Shown piece after piece: positions 9,251 to 18,424 of a stretch of DNA of 64,000 nt; position 1 is the stretch's first letter; each line of letters starts with the position of its first letter. A program made the position numbers and the translations under genes. This DNA comes from Pseudomonadota bacterium (lineage in GTDB: Bacteria > Pseudomonadota > Alphaproteobacteria > Rhizobiales > Xanthobacteraceae). The stretch spans positions 1-64,000 of the forward strand of contig JAEYAW010000030.1 of NCBI GenBank assembly GCA_023404675.1, written 5' to 3'. The notes beneath the pieces are model-generated. The model was not told the origin of the DNA. It did no database searches and saw only the letters and a list, made by a program, of their open reading frames with translations.

Positions 9251-10612
9251 ATGTCGTCCCGTCCCAGTTCTCATGCGCCTCGCCCTCACCCGCACGCCCA
9301 TGGGCCCCGGCCGGTCCGGCACGCTGCGGCTCCTGATCCGCGACCGCGGCAGCACCATAGCTCCGGCAACGGCTACACCATCGCCCATAACGGCCGGAAG
9401 GTTCGCATCGGTCCCGTCGTATTCTGGATCGTCGTGGGAACAATCGTCATCATGGGGGGCTGGTCGGCAGCGACCGCGACCTATTTCGCGTTCCGCGACG
9501 ACGTGCTGACCCGCCTGCTCGCCCGGCAGGCCCAGATGCAATACGCCTACGAGGATCGCATCGCCGAGTTGCGGGCGCGGATCGACCGCACCACGAGCCG
9601 CCAGCTTCTCGATCAGGAACAGTTCGACAAGAAGCTCGATCAGGTCGTTCGCAGGCAGTCCGCGCTGGAAGCCCGCGCCTCGGCGCTGAGCAGCCTGCCG
9701 GATGTGGCCGTGACCGGCTCGATCAAGCCGGCAGCCCGCTCTCCCTTGACCAGCGACACGCCCGCGCTCAAGCCCTCGCCCATCAACGACACGGTGATCT
9801 TCGTGGCTCCGCCCGATCGCGAGGCGCGCCTGGAATCGCGTGGTCCGGCCACGCAGCTCGCGCTGGCGGAGCGGTCGCAAGCCAAACAGACCGGCGCGGT
9901 GGACGATATCGTCACCCGTCTGCAGCGCTCGCTCGATCAGGTCGAACTGACCCAACTCGCCACCCTCAACGCCATCGAGGAAAGCTATGAGGGGCGCGCG
10001 CGCCGCATGCGGGGCATCTTCACCGATCTCGGTCTGAACATGGCGCGCATGGAGGCCGCTGCCCCGATGCCGCGCAGCGTCGGCGGTCCGTTCGTGCCGG
10101 TCAAGCTGCCGCCCAATGCGAGCCAGTTCGAGCGCCAGCTTCAGCGCGTTCACATTTCGCGCGCGCAGGTCGAACGCCTGAACCGGACGCTTTCGCTGGT
10201 GCCCTATCGCAAGCCGGTGACTGGCAGCGTCGAGTTCACATCGGGATTCGGTGTTCGCAGCGATCCCTTTCTCGGACGGCCCGCGATGCATACCGGCCTT
10301 GATTTTCGTGCCGCGACCGGCGATCCGGTCCGTGTGACGGCGAACGGAAAAGTCGTGTCGGCGGGCTGGGCCGGCGGATACGGGCGCATGGTCGAGGTCG
10401 ATCACGGCAATGGCCTGTCGACGCGCTACGGTCATCTCTCCGCCATCCAGGTGAAGGTCGGCGAGACCGTGCGTATTGGTCAGGTGGTGGGCCTTGCGGG
10501 CTCGACCGGCCGTTCGACCGGACCGCACCTGCACTATGAAACCCGCATCGGCGGCGACCCCGTCGATCCGCAAAAGTTCCTTCGTGCCGGCGTGCGGCTT
10601 GGCGCGAGCTGA
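9251..10612 (+). CDS. M23 (LytM) family cell-wall endopeptidase, membrane anchored
   Basis: The 453-residue protein has a basic, His/Pro-rich cytoplasmic tail (1-50) and one transmembrane helix (about 53-78). A periplasmic coiled-coil-like stretch follows (YEDRIAELRARIDRTTSRQLLDQE onward), and a C-terminal LytM domain ends the protein. Metal ligands are visible as HTGLDF and HLHYE, with GNGLSTRYGHL between. Such proteins cleave peptidoglycan crosslinks or activate amidases. I chose the ATG at 9251 over an in-frame ATG at 9203 because the upstream 16 residues look like untranslated sequence; the choice is not certain. A carbamoyltransferase gene follows after 81 bases. Confidence 0.9.
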   Translation: MSSRPSSHAPRPHPHAHGPRPVRHAAAPDPRPRQHHSSGNGYTIAHNGRKVRIGPVVFWIVVGTIVIMGGWSAATATYFAFRDDVLTRLLARQAQMQYAYEDRIAELRARIDRTTSRQLLDQEQFDKKLDQVVRRQSALEARASALSSLPDVAVTGSIKPAARSPLTSDTPALKPSPINDTVIFVAPPDREARLESRGPATQLALAERSQAKQTGAVDDIVTRLQRSLDQVELTQLATLNAIEESYEGRARRMRGIFTDLGLNMARMEAAAPMPRSVGGPFVPVKLPPNASQFERQLQRVHISRAQVERLNRTLSLVPYRKPVTGSVEFTSGFGVRSDPFLGRPAMHTGLDFRAATGDPVRVTANGKVVSAGWAGGYGRMVEVDHGNGLSTRYGHLSAIQVKVGETVRIGQVVGLAGSTGRSTGPHLHYETRIGGDPVDPQKFLRAGVRLGAS

Positions 10613-10693
10613 ACACCCCTCGCCACGCTTGACCTTGCCGCCTCTTCCGCGTTGATGGGCCCGCGCGCCGGCTTCGGCGTCCGAGGATCCGCA

Positions 10694-12847
10694 ATGAACG
10701 AGATGCGCGTCGGCCCCCGTCATCGATATCTGGGCGACATCGGCTTTTATGCGATGCGGGGCATTGCCTCCGCCTTTCTGCGCATCGCCGGGTTTCACGC
10801 GCCGGGCAGCAGCTTTGCCCGCGACCAGATCGCGACGATCCGCAAGCGCCTTCAGACGCGCGAGACCGTGTACCTCGCGGCTGTGGCGCTGCCCGGCACG
10901 CACAATACCGGCGTAGCGCTCATCGAGGTCACGCAGGCGCACGGCCCTCGCCTGCTCGTCAACAACGAGGAAGAGCGTTTCTCCGGCAACAAGCACACCA
11001 CCGAATTTCCTCGCCTCTCGCTCGAAGCGGCGATGGACACGCTGCGCGCGCTCGGACGCGGACCGGAAGACATCGCGGCCTGGGTGACGACGTGGGATTA
11101 CGCCGCGCTCGCCGGCACGATCATGCGCTCGGTGATGGAGGAATGGCCCGACGGCCGCAAGCTGCTGCGGACCACCAACACCTCCATCGTCGACTCGCGC
11201 CTTCTGGAACAGATGACGCGCGCGCCAAAGATTCTCGGCAAGCGCTTGAAACTCGGGCGGCGCGTGCCGCTGATCATGATGCCACACCACGAGAACCATG
11301 CGTGGTTCTCCTTCGCAGCCTCGCCCTTCGACGACAGCAGCGAGGCGGTGGCCGTCGCGGTTCTCGACGGAACGGGGGACGCGGGCTCGGTGACGCTCTA
11401 TCGCGCGCGCAACGGCGAACTGGAACGGCTTGCCGGCAACGACAGCGTGTTCGATTCGCTCGGCGCATTCTACAGCGTGATTTCGTCAACGCAGGGCGGC
11501 TGGACCTGGCTGTCGTCGGAAGGCCGCTACATGGGCGCGGCTGCATGGGGGGACATGAACCGCGCGACCAATCGCTTCTATGCCCCGCTGCGCCAGGTGC
11601 TGCATTTCGGCGACGACGGCATGATCCGTCTCAACCGCGCGATGGCGAACTGGTACTGCGACCCGTTCGACGATCCTTACAAAGCGCCCCTGACTGCCCT
11701 CCTCGGCCGCCCGCTGACGCCGGCCGAACTGTGGAATCCCGACGCCGTTCTGCGCGTGGAAGACATCCAGCACAGTCCGGCGACACAGGAGCGTCTCGAC
11801 AAGGCCGCCGCCACGCAACTGGTGTTCGAGGATGCGCTCATCCACATCGTCGATCATCTTTTGCGAACCACCGGAACGCACCGGCTGGTGCTGACCGGCG
11901 GCGTGGCGCTCAACGCGCTCGCCAACATGCGGCTGCTTGAGCATTTCAACGAGGACTGGTTCGAAAAGACGCAAGGGCGTCGCGTCCGGCTGCATCTGTG
12001 GGTGCCGCCGACGCCGGGCGATCCGGGCGTGCCGATCGGCGCGGCGTGGCGCTTCGCACATCTGGCGGGGGCCTCGCGCGGCGAGCCCTTGATCCACGCC
12101 TTCGCCTGCGGCGAAGCGGCATCGCCGCGCGAGATCGAAACCGCGCTCGCGACGAACGGCATTGCGAGCCGGCGCATCGGCGATGTGACGACAGCCGAAG
12201 GACGCGACAGTATCGCCGACCTGATGGCCTATCTCGTGTCGAAAAGCGGTGTGATCGCGCTGCATCAGGGACCGGCGGAAACCGGCCCGCGCGCGCTTGG
12301 GCACCGCTCGATCTTCGCCAATCCCTGCGATCCCGAGGCCCGGGAAAATCTCAACGCGCGGGTCAAATATCGCGAGGCCATCCGCCCGCTTGCGCCGATG
12401 GCGACGCTGGAAGCCGCGCAAACGTATTTCGTGCTGGAGGACGGCGCGTCGGACACCAACTTCAACGCCTACAATTACATGGTGCTGACGGCGCATGCGA
12501 AGCCGCAGGCGCGCGCGAAAATTCCGGCGGTCGTCCATGCCGACGGCACCGGCCGCATTCAGATCGTGCGGGCCGAGGCCGATCCCCTCACCCACGCCTA
12601 TCTGAAAGCGCTGGGGCGGCGCATCGGCGTCGAGATGTCGGTGAACACCTCGTTCAATGTCGCCGGCCCCATCGCGCAAACGCCCGTGCACGCCATGGAG
12701 ACCTTGCTGCGCGCCAAGGGACTCGACGTGCTGATCATCGTCGCCGACGACGGCACCGCCTACGCGGCATGGCGAGAAGACGGCGGCGGGCGCTTCCTGC
12801 CATGGCTCGCGGCATGGCAGCAGGAAACGGCAAGGCAGGACGCCTGA
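10694..12847 (+). CDS. Carbamoyltransferase, NodU/CmcH/TobZ family
   Basis: The family transfers a carbamoyl group from carbamoyl phosphate, via carbamoyl-AMP, to hydroxyls of sugars or antibiotics. The 717-residue protein has the N-terminal ASKHA-like domain (HNTGVALIE, NNEEERFSGNKHTTEFP) and the metal-binding motif MPHHENHAWFSF with H198, H199 and H202. It also has LVLTGGVALNALANMRL, and a C-terminal YrdC-like part with GPAETGPRALGHRSI. An extra N-terminal segment of about 55 residues, partly hydrophobic (IGFYAMRGIASAFLRIAGF), precedes the usual start and could associate with membrane. No nod, antibiotic or glycan cluster is nearby, so the acceptor is unknown. Start ATG 10694 preferred over 10652. 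Confidence 0.88.
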   Translation: MNEMRVGPRHRYLGDIGFYAMRGIASAFLRIAGFHAPGSSFARDQIATIRKRLQTRETVYLAAVALPGTHNTGVALIEVTQAHGPRLLVNNEEERFSGNKHTTEFPRLSLEAAMDTLRALGRGPEDIAAWVTTWDYAALAGTIMRSVMEEWPDGRKLLRTTNTSIVDSRLLEQMTRAPKILGKRLKLGRRVPLIMMPHHENHAWFSFAASPFDDSSEAVAVAVLDGTGDAGSVTLYRARNGELERLAGNDSVFDSLGAFYSVISSTQGGWTWLSSEGRYMGAAAWGDMNRATNRFYAPLRQVLHFGDDGMIRLNRAMANWYCDPFDDPYKAPLTALLGRPLTPAELWNPDAVLRVEDIQHSPATQERLDKAAATQLVFEDALIHIVDHLLRTTGTHRLVLTGGVALNALANMRLLEHFNEDWFEKTQGRRVRLHLWVPPTPGDPGVPIGAAWRFAHLAGASRGEPLIHAFACGEAASPREIETALATNGIASRRIGDVTTAEGRDSIADLMAYLVSKSGVIALHQGPAETGPRALGHRSIFANPCDPEARENLNARVKYREAIRPLAPMATLEAAQTYFVLEDGASDTNFNAYNYMVLTAHAKPQARAKIPAVVHADGTGRIQIVRAEADPLTHAYLKALGRRIGVEMSVNTSFNVAGPIAQTPVHAMETLLRAKGLDVLIIVADDGTAYAAWREDGGGRFLPWLAAWQQETARQDA

Positions 12848-12899
12848 GACGGATTGCGAACGATCCCTGACGCCGCGCGGTAAAACCTGCGCGAACGGA

Positions 12900-13808
12900 T
12901 CATGCGCCACCGGACGTGCGCGAAAACAGGCGGAGTATTCGCCCGTCCATGATCACCAGCGACAGGCCGATGATCAGCGCACCGACGATATGCTGAATCT
13001 CGAGGCGATCCCCGAGGACGAAATGCCCGAGCATGATGGCTGAAACCGGCACGAGCAGCGTGACCAGCATCGCATTGCTGGGACCGGACGTCTCCATGAT
13101 CCGGAAGAACAGCAGAAAGCCGAGCGCGGTCGAGAAGATGCCGAGGCCGATCACCACAGACAGCCATGTGGTGATATGCGGCATCGGCAACAGCCACGGC
13201 CGGTCGATCAGCGCCATCAGCGGAATCATGAGAATGGCTCCGCAGAAGCATTGATAGGCCGCCGACGCGATCGGCGGAATGCCGGCCAGCCGACGCTTGA
13301 CCCACACGCTCGACAGACCGAACAGCATGGCGCTCGACAGGATCAGAAGAATGCCGATGGTCTGGCCGGTGTCGATCGACAGTCCAAAGCCGCGCAGAAC
13401 GATGACGCCGAGAAGACCGGCGACCACCGCGGCGATCCGGCGCGGTGTCAGCGCCTCTTCGCGGAACAGCGCCAGCACGATGACTGTGAACACCGGAATC
13501 GTTGCATTCAGCACCGACGTCAGGCTGGACGTGATGTAAAGCTGCGCCGCCGCCGCGAGCGTGAACGGCACCACGGTGTTGCAGATCGCCAGACCGATAT
13601 AGGTGGACCACTCGCGCCGGGTCGATGGAAACGAAATTCCGGCCCAGAAGCCGAGTGGAACCAACACGGCGGCCGCGACGGCAAGGCGGATGAACACGAT
13701 GGTCATCGGCGGCAATTCCCGGATCGCGACGCCGATGAAAAAAAACGTGCCGCCCCATAGCACGGACAGCACGATCAGAAGCAGCCAGGCGCGCCCGTCC
13801 ATCGTCAT
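12900..13808 (-). CDS. DMT-superfamily (EamA) transporter
   Basis: The 302-residue protein has ten predicted hydrophobic helices arranged as two EamA repeats. The first repeat starts at WLLLIVLSVLWGGTFFFIGVAI and the second near FGLSIDTGQTIGILLILSSAMLFG. Family members export amino acids, nucleosides or other metabolites; the substrate cannot be deduced. The product ends with a short basic tail. It is convergent with the carbamoyltransferase gene, 52 bases apart. A hairpin with a minus-strand T-run lies upstream, so it is probably transcribed separately from the PhnA-like gene. Confidence 0.9.
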   Translation of the reverse strand: MTMDGRAWLLLIVLSVLWGGTFFFIGVAIRELPPMTIVFIRLAVAAAVLVPLGFWAGISFPSTRREWSTYIGLAICNTVVPFTLAAAAQLYITSSLTSVLNATIPVFTVIVLALFREEALTPRRIAAVVAGLLGVIVLRGFGLSIDTGQTIGILLILSSAMLFGLSSVWVKRRLAGIPPIASAAYQCFCGAILMIPLMALIDRPWLLPMPHITTWLSVVIGLGIFSTALGFLLFFRIMETSGPSNAMLVTLLVPVSAIMLGHFVLGDRLEIQHIVGALIIGLSLVIMDGRILRLFSRTSGGA

Positions 13809-13874
13809 CGTGAAACAAACCGCAGCCGCGCGCCGCGCCCCCGAAAGCAGACGGCGCTACGTTATACGGCCCTT

Positions 13875-13908
13875 GAAAACCCGCCACCCATTTTCGGGAA
13901 TGGCGGGT
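13875..13908 (-). terminator. Rho-independent terminator, minus strand
   Basis: ACCCGCCA (13879..13886) pairs with TGGCGGGT (13901..13908), with an inner CCC/GGG pair. On the minus strand the stem is followed by TTTTC. It lies downstream of the PhnA-like gene. Apart from it, the 235-base gap 13809..14043 shows nothing recognisable. Confidence 0.65.
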
Positions 13909-14043
13909 CTGCTGCGACCCGTTCAGAACGACCCTGCGGCCTGCACGCGACGGAAGGGCGCTTCCACCGCTCGATGACGCGCTACCCCGCAGGGCTCAAG
14001 GGCGCACCGACGTTCGGAGACCTGACCGCGGCCGGACACGCCA

Positions 14044-14352
14044 TCAGCGCTTGCGAACGAATTCGGTGCGCAGCACGAGGCCCTTGATCGCGTCGTGCCG
14101 GCAATCGATCTCCTCGGGGTTCTCGGTCAACCGGATCGACCTGATGACGGTGCCCTGTTTGAGCGTCTGGCCGGCGCCCTTCACCTTCAGATCCTTGGTG
14201 AGAACCACCGAATCGCCATCGGCCAGTTCGTTGCCGGCGGAATCGCGCACCACGACCTGCGCGGCCTTCGCGGCCGCAGCCGCCATTTCCGATGCCGGAC
14301 GCCATTCGCCGGTTGCCTCGTCGTAAACGTAGTCGTCGCTGTCGTCCGCCAT
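14044..14352 (-). CDS. PhnA/YjdM-like small protein
   Basis: The 102-residue product begins MADDSDDYVYDEATGEW. Its C-terminal 65 residues (DSAGNELADGDSVVLTKDLKVKG through LRTEFVRK) match the PhnA/YjdM C-terminal SH3-like domain. The N-terminal zinc ribbon seen in longer YjdM proteins is absent, because there are no cysteine pairs; only one Cys (IDCRHDAI) is present. Despite the historical name, a direct phosphonate function is not established for this family. The start at 14352 excludes a 22-residue upstream extension (MREFIPLIAHWN) that looks like leader DNA. The gap to prfB (14353..14550) is AT-richer than its surroundings and probably contains its promoter. Confidence 0.85.
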   Translation of the reverse strand: MADDSDDYVYDEATGEWRPASEMAAAAAKAAQVVVRDSAGNELADGDSVVLTKDLKVKGAGQTLKQGTVIRSIRLTENPEEIDCRHDAIKGLVLRTEFVRKR

Positions 14353-14550
14353 GCCGCCTCGCGATGTGCAGGTTAGGCTTATATTCCAATGCGCAATCAG
14401 AGGAATAAATTCTCTCATTCGCGCACAAAAATTCAGCCGTGCCGTATTGACCCGCCCGGCCTATATCATGCGACAGGGAAATTCAAATAACCGCGAGGCG
14501 CGACGGCGCAGCGCAGAACGTGCCATCACTCCGCTCGCGCGGCCTGCGCG

Positions 14551-15685
14551 TTAATCGACGTCCTCGATCTCGGCGCCGGGAGAGGTCCCGAACGCCTTCT
14601 GCGCCAGCGTCGCGGCCATGAACTCGTCGAGGTCGCCGTCGAGCACGCCCGAGGTGTCGGAGGTCTGCACGCCAGTACGCAGATCCTTCACCATCTGATA
14701 GGGCTGCAGCACATAGGAGCGGATCTGATGGCCCCAGCCGATGTCGGTCTTGGCCGCCTGGTCCGCCGCAGCCTTCTCCTCGCGCTTTTTCAGTTCGAGT
14801 TCATAGAGGCGCGCGCGCAGCATGTCCCACGCCTGCGCCCGATTCTTGTGCTGGGAACGGCCGGCCTGACAGACCACGGCGATGCCGGTCGGAATATGCG
14901 TCAGGCGCACCGCCGATTCCGTCTTGTTGACGTGCTGGCCGCCCGCGCCGCCGGAGCGCATGGTGTCCACGCGCACGTCCGCTTCCTTGATGTCGATCTT
15001 GATGCGGTCATCCACGACCGGAAAGATCGTGACGCTCGAAAACGAAGTGTGCCGGCGCGCATTTGAGTCGAACGGCGAGATGCGCACGAGGCGATGCACG
15101 CCGGCTTCCGTCTTGAGCCAGCCGTAGGCGTTGTGGCCGGAAACCTGAATGGTCGCCGACTTGATCCCCGCTTCTTCGCCCGGCGTCTCTTCCAGCACCT
15201 CGATCTTGAAGCCGTGGGTTTCGGCCCAGCGCGTATACATGCGCAGCAGCATCGCGGCCCAGTCCTGACTCTCGGTGCCGCCCGCGCCCGCGTGGACTTC
15301 GAGATAGGAATCGAACTTGTCCGCTTCGCCGGAGAGCAAGGCTTCCAGCTCGCGCCGAGCCACGTCCTTCTTCAGGCGCGCGATCGCCTGCTCGGCCTCG
15401 GCCACGACCGCGTCGTCGCCCTCAGCCTCGCCGAGTTCGATCATGCCGATCTGGTCTTCCAGTTCCTGCTCGATCTTGCCAATGCCGGAAAGCGAATCCT
15501 CCAGCGAGGTCCGCTCCTGCATCAACCGCTGGGCTTTCTGGGGATCGTTCCAGAGGTCGGGATCTTCCGCGAGCTTGTTCAGCTCGGCAAGGCGTGCCGT
15601 GGATGCATCGACGTCAAAGATGCCTCCTCAGCAGCCCGACCGACTGCTTGATCTCTTCGACGGTTCTTTCGGTTTCCGCGCGCAT
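14551..15685 (-). CDS. prfB: Peptide chain release factor 2, with programmed +1 frameshift
   Basis: RF2 terminates translation at UGA and UAA. The gene is in two frames. Codons 1-23 (MRAETERTVEEIKQSVGLLR and on to RHL) run from the ATG at 15685 to an in-frame TGA at 15616..15614. A +1 shift at CTT-TGA continues as DVDASTARLAELNKLAEDP to the stop at 14551, giving 377 residues. The body has the tripeptide anticodon SPF (ISPFDSNARRH) and the catalytic GGQ (GGAGGQHVNK). Low RF2 favours frameshifting at UGA, so the protein autoregulates its synthesis. A bidirectional-looking hairpin separates it from the upstream PBP1A gene. Confidence 0.96.
15613..15628 (-). promoter_or_regulatory. prfB +1 frameshift (recoding) site
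   Basis: Reading on the minus strand, AGGAGGCATCTTTGAC contains an internal Shine-Dalgarno-like AGGAGG three bases before the slippery CTT, followed by TGA-C. It matches the classic prfB recoding signal in order and spacing. Translation resumes in the +1 frame at GAC (15615..15613). Confidence 0.95.
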
Positions 15686-15704
15686 GGTCTTTCAACAAAC
15701 GAAT

Positions 15705-15736
15705 AAAAGGTCCGCGAGGATGTAGCCTCGCGGACC
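15705..15736 (-). terminator. Rho-independent terminator after PBP1A gene
   Basis: GGTCCGCGAGG (15709..15719) and CCTCGCGGACC (15726..15736) form a perfect 11-bp stem with a 6-base loop. On the minus strand it is followed by TTTTATTC. It sits between the PBP1A stop and the prfB start, so prfB likely has its own promoter or depends on readthrough. Confidence 0.85.
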
Positions 15737-15753
15737 GGGAAGCGCAATGCGTC

Positions 15754-18246
15754 TCAGTAGAGACCGCCGGTCCCGGAGCGGATGATCGCGCGATCAGCAT
15801 CCTGCGACGGCACCAGCACACGCCCGTCGGCATCGGCCACGCCGATCACCGAGTAGTTGTCCGGCGGCGCGGTGCCCGGCTTGAAGGCTTCGAGAATGGT
15901 GCGGCCGCCATCGCCCGGCCCCGCGCGCATGCCGCTCTTGGCATCGACCCGGATCAGCTTGATCCCGGCCGGCACCTTGAAGGGAACGGCGGGCTTGTCG
16001 GCCAGCGCCATCTTGAGAAAGTCCTTGGCGATGGGCGCGGACAGCTGGCCGCCCGTGGCGCCCCGGCCCATGTTCCGCGGCTTGTCGTAACCCATGTAGA
16101 TGCCCACCACGAGATCGGGGGAGAAGCCGATGAACCAAGCATCCTTCTCATCGTTGGTGGTGCCGGTCTTGCCCGCGATCGGCTTGCCGACTTCCTTCAC
16201 CACGGTCGCGGTGCCGTACTGGACCACGCCCTCCATCAGCGAGGTGATCTGGTAGGCGGTCATCGGATCGAGCACCTGCTCGCGCCGGTCGATCAGCGAG
16301 GGTTCAGGCTGGTTCTTCCAGCCGTCCGGCGCATCGCAGCCGCGGCACTCGCGCTGGTCGTGCTTGAAGATGGTGTGCCCATAGCGATCCTGGATACGGT
16401 CGATCAGCGTGGCCTTCACGCGCCGTCCGCCATTGGCAAACATCGAATAGGCGGTGACCATCCGCATCACCGTCGTTTCGCCGGCCCCGAGCGCAAACGA
16501 CAGATAGTTCGGCAGTTCGTCATAGACGCCGAACCGCTTGGCGTATTCGCCGATGAGCGGCATGCCGACATCCTGCGCAAGACGCACGGTCACCGTGTTC
16601 AGCGAACGCGCCAGGGCGTTGCGCAGCGTCACGGGGCCATAATACTTGCCGGTCGAATAGTTCTCCGGCCGCCAGACCTGCCCGCCGGTGCCCTGATCGA
16701 TTTCGATCGGCGCGTCGACGACCACAGTCGAGGGCGTGTAGCCGTTGTCCATCGCCGCCGAATAGACCAGCGGCTTGAACGACGATCCGGGCTGACGATA
16801 AGCCTGCGTCGCGCGATTGAACTGGCTCTGATCGAACGAGAAGCCACCGACCATTGCCAGCACGCGGCCGGTCCAAGGGTCCATCGCGACCATCGCGCCG
16901 GAGACTTCCGGAATCTGCCTCAGGCGATACTGCCCTTCGACCTTCGCGCCGTCCTTGTTGATCAGCGGATCGACATAAATGACGTCGCCCGGCTCAAACA
17001 CCTGCGTCAGCGCCGTCGGTGCCTTGCCCCGGCGCGGACCGGACGCGGCCTTGGCCCAGCGCACGCCCTCCATCGAGATCAGCCCGGTGTCGCGCGTCTT
17101 CGAGACCGCGCCGCCGAGTTCGCGCCCCGGCTGAAAACCGATCCGCGCCGACTGATCGCTGACCTCCAGCACCACGGCCAGACGCCAGGGCGAGATATCG
17201 GACAGCGCCTTGACTTCGGCGAGCTTGATGCCCCAGTCGCTGCCGAGGTCGATCTTGTGCTGCGCGCCGCGCCAGCCCTGTGCCTCGTCGAACTTCACAA
17301 GACCCGAAACCATGGTCTTTCGCGCCATCACCTGCAGCTTGGGATCGAGCGTCGCGCGCACCGACAGGCCGCCCTCATAGAGCTTCTTTTCGCCGTAGCG
17401 CTCAAAGATGTCGCGGCGCACTTCCTCGGCAAAATATTCGCCGGCAAAGGTGTGCCCCCCAGTCGAGCGCCCGGTGACGACCAGCGGCTCCTTGCGGGCG
17501 GCGTCGGCATCGGCCTGCTTGATCCAGCCGTTTTCGAGCAGACGGTCGATCACATAGTTGCGGCGTTCGATGGCGCGGTCACGGTTGCGCACCGGATGCA
17601 GCACCGCCGGAGCCTTCGGCAGGGCGGCGAGATAGGAAGCCTCCGCCGTCGTCAGTTCGTTCACCGACTTGTCGAAATAGACGAGCGAGGCCGCCGCGAT
17701 GCCATAGGCGCCGAGGCCCAGATAGATCTCGTTCAGATAGAGCTCAAGGATACGGTCCTTGGAGTACGCCCGCTCGATGCGCATCGCCAGCAAGGCTTCC
17801 TTGATCTTGCGGGTGAACGACACTTCGTTGGTGAGCAGGAAGTTCTTCGCCACCTGCTGGGTGATGGTGGATGCCCCCTGCGGACGCCGGTTCGAACCGT
17901 AGTTCTGGACGTAAAGCATCACCGCGCGGGCAAGCCCCGAGAAGTCGATGCCGCCATGCTCATAGAAATTCTTGTCCTCGGCGGCGAGGAACGCATTGAT
18001 CACGCGCTTCGGCACAGCCTGGATCGGCAGATACAGCCGCCGCTCCTTGGAGTATTCGCCGAGCAGCGATCCGTCCGACGCGTGCACGCGCGTCATCACC
18101 GGCGGCTCGTAGTCCTGAAGCTGGGAATAGTCGGGCAGATCGCGCGAGTAATGCCAGATCAGACCCGCCGCGGCGGCGACGCCGACCAGGAACACGATGG
18201 TTCCTGCGGCAAACAGGAATCCGAAAAACCGCAGCAGCAGTCGCAT
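15754..18246 (-). CDS. mrcA: Penicillin-binding protein 1A (bifunctional transglycosylase/transpeptidase)
   Basis: This class A PBP polymerises and crosslinks peptidoglycan. The 830-residue protein has a membrane anchor (about 5-31). It then has a GT51 domain with catalytic E90 in AFLAAEDKNFYEHGGI and the downstream GASTITQQVAKNFLL, and an OB-like insert. The transpeptidase domain has the SxxK serine in RQPGSSFKPLVYSAAMD, the SxN region in ARSLNTVTVRL and the KTGT motif in IAGKTGTTNDEKD. I start at the ATG at 18246 because MRLLLRFFGFLFAAG is the normal PBP1A start; an ATG 39 bases upstream is also in frame. It lies downstream of the amidase gene on the same strand, a common pairing. Confidence 0.95.
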   Translation of the reverse strand: MRLLLRFFGFLFAAGTIVFLVGVAAAAGLIWHYSRDLPDYSQLQDYEPPVMTRVHASDGSLLGEYSKERRLYLPIQAVPKRVINAFLAAEDKNFYEHGGIDFSGLARAVMLYVQNYGSNRRPQGASTITQQVAKNFLLTNEVSFTRKIKEALLAMRIERAYSKDRILELYLNEIYLGLGAYGIAAASLVYFDKSVNELTTAEASYLAALPKAPAVLHPVRNRDRAIERRNYVIDRLLENGWIKQADADAARKEPLVVTGRSTGGHTFAGEYFAEEVRRDIFERYGEKKLYEGGLSVRATLDPKLQVMARKTMVSGLVKFDEAQGWRGAQHKIDLGSDWGIKLAEVKALSDISPWRLAVVLEVSDQSARIGFQPGRELGGAVSKTRDTGLISMEGVRWAKAASGPRRGKAPTALTQVFEPGDVIYVDPLINKDGAKVEGQYRLRQIPEVSGAMVAMDPWTGRVLAMVGGFSFDQSQFNRATQAYRQPGSSFKPLVYSAAMDNGYTPSTVVVDAPIEIDQGTGGQVWRPENYSTGKYYGPVTLRNALARSLNTVTVRLAQDVGMPLIGEYAKRFGVYDELPNYLSFALGAGETTVMRMVTAYSMFANGGRRVKATLIDRIQDRYGHTIFKHDQRECRGCDAPDGWKNQPEPSLIDRREQVLDPMTAYQITSLMEGVVQYGTATVVKEVGKPIAGKTGTTNDEKDAWFIGFSPDLVVGIYMGYDKPRNMGRGATGGQLSAPIAKDFLKMALADKPAVPFKVPAGIKLIRVDAKSGMRAGPGDGGRTILEAFKPGTAPPDNYSVIGVADADGRVLVPSQDADRAIIRSGTGGLY

Positions 18247-18424
18247 CGTTGCTATCCGTCCAATCCATCCCTGCGGCGTGGACAATCAGCCTGTCCGCTG
18301 CGCCCCTGCACGGCCCGCTTCCGACACCTGCGCCTGATTCCGCGCATCCGGCATAGGGTTATATCCTATAGAGCCTGCGCTGTGGCCAAACTAGGGCTCC
18401 CGCGCAACGCAGCGCTGTTCCCCG

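Noticed and set aside
8969..11299. Very long minus-strand open frame opposite bcp, M23 peptidase and carbamoyltransferase
   Set aside because: Shadow frame of GC-rich genes on the other strand; it spans three well-supported genes, with no recognisable family and His/Arg/Gly-rich composition typical of antisense reading.
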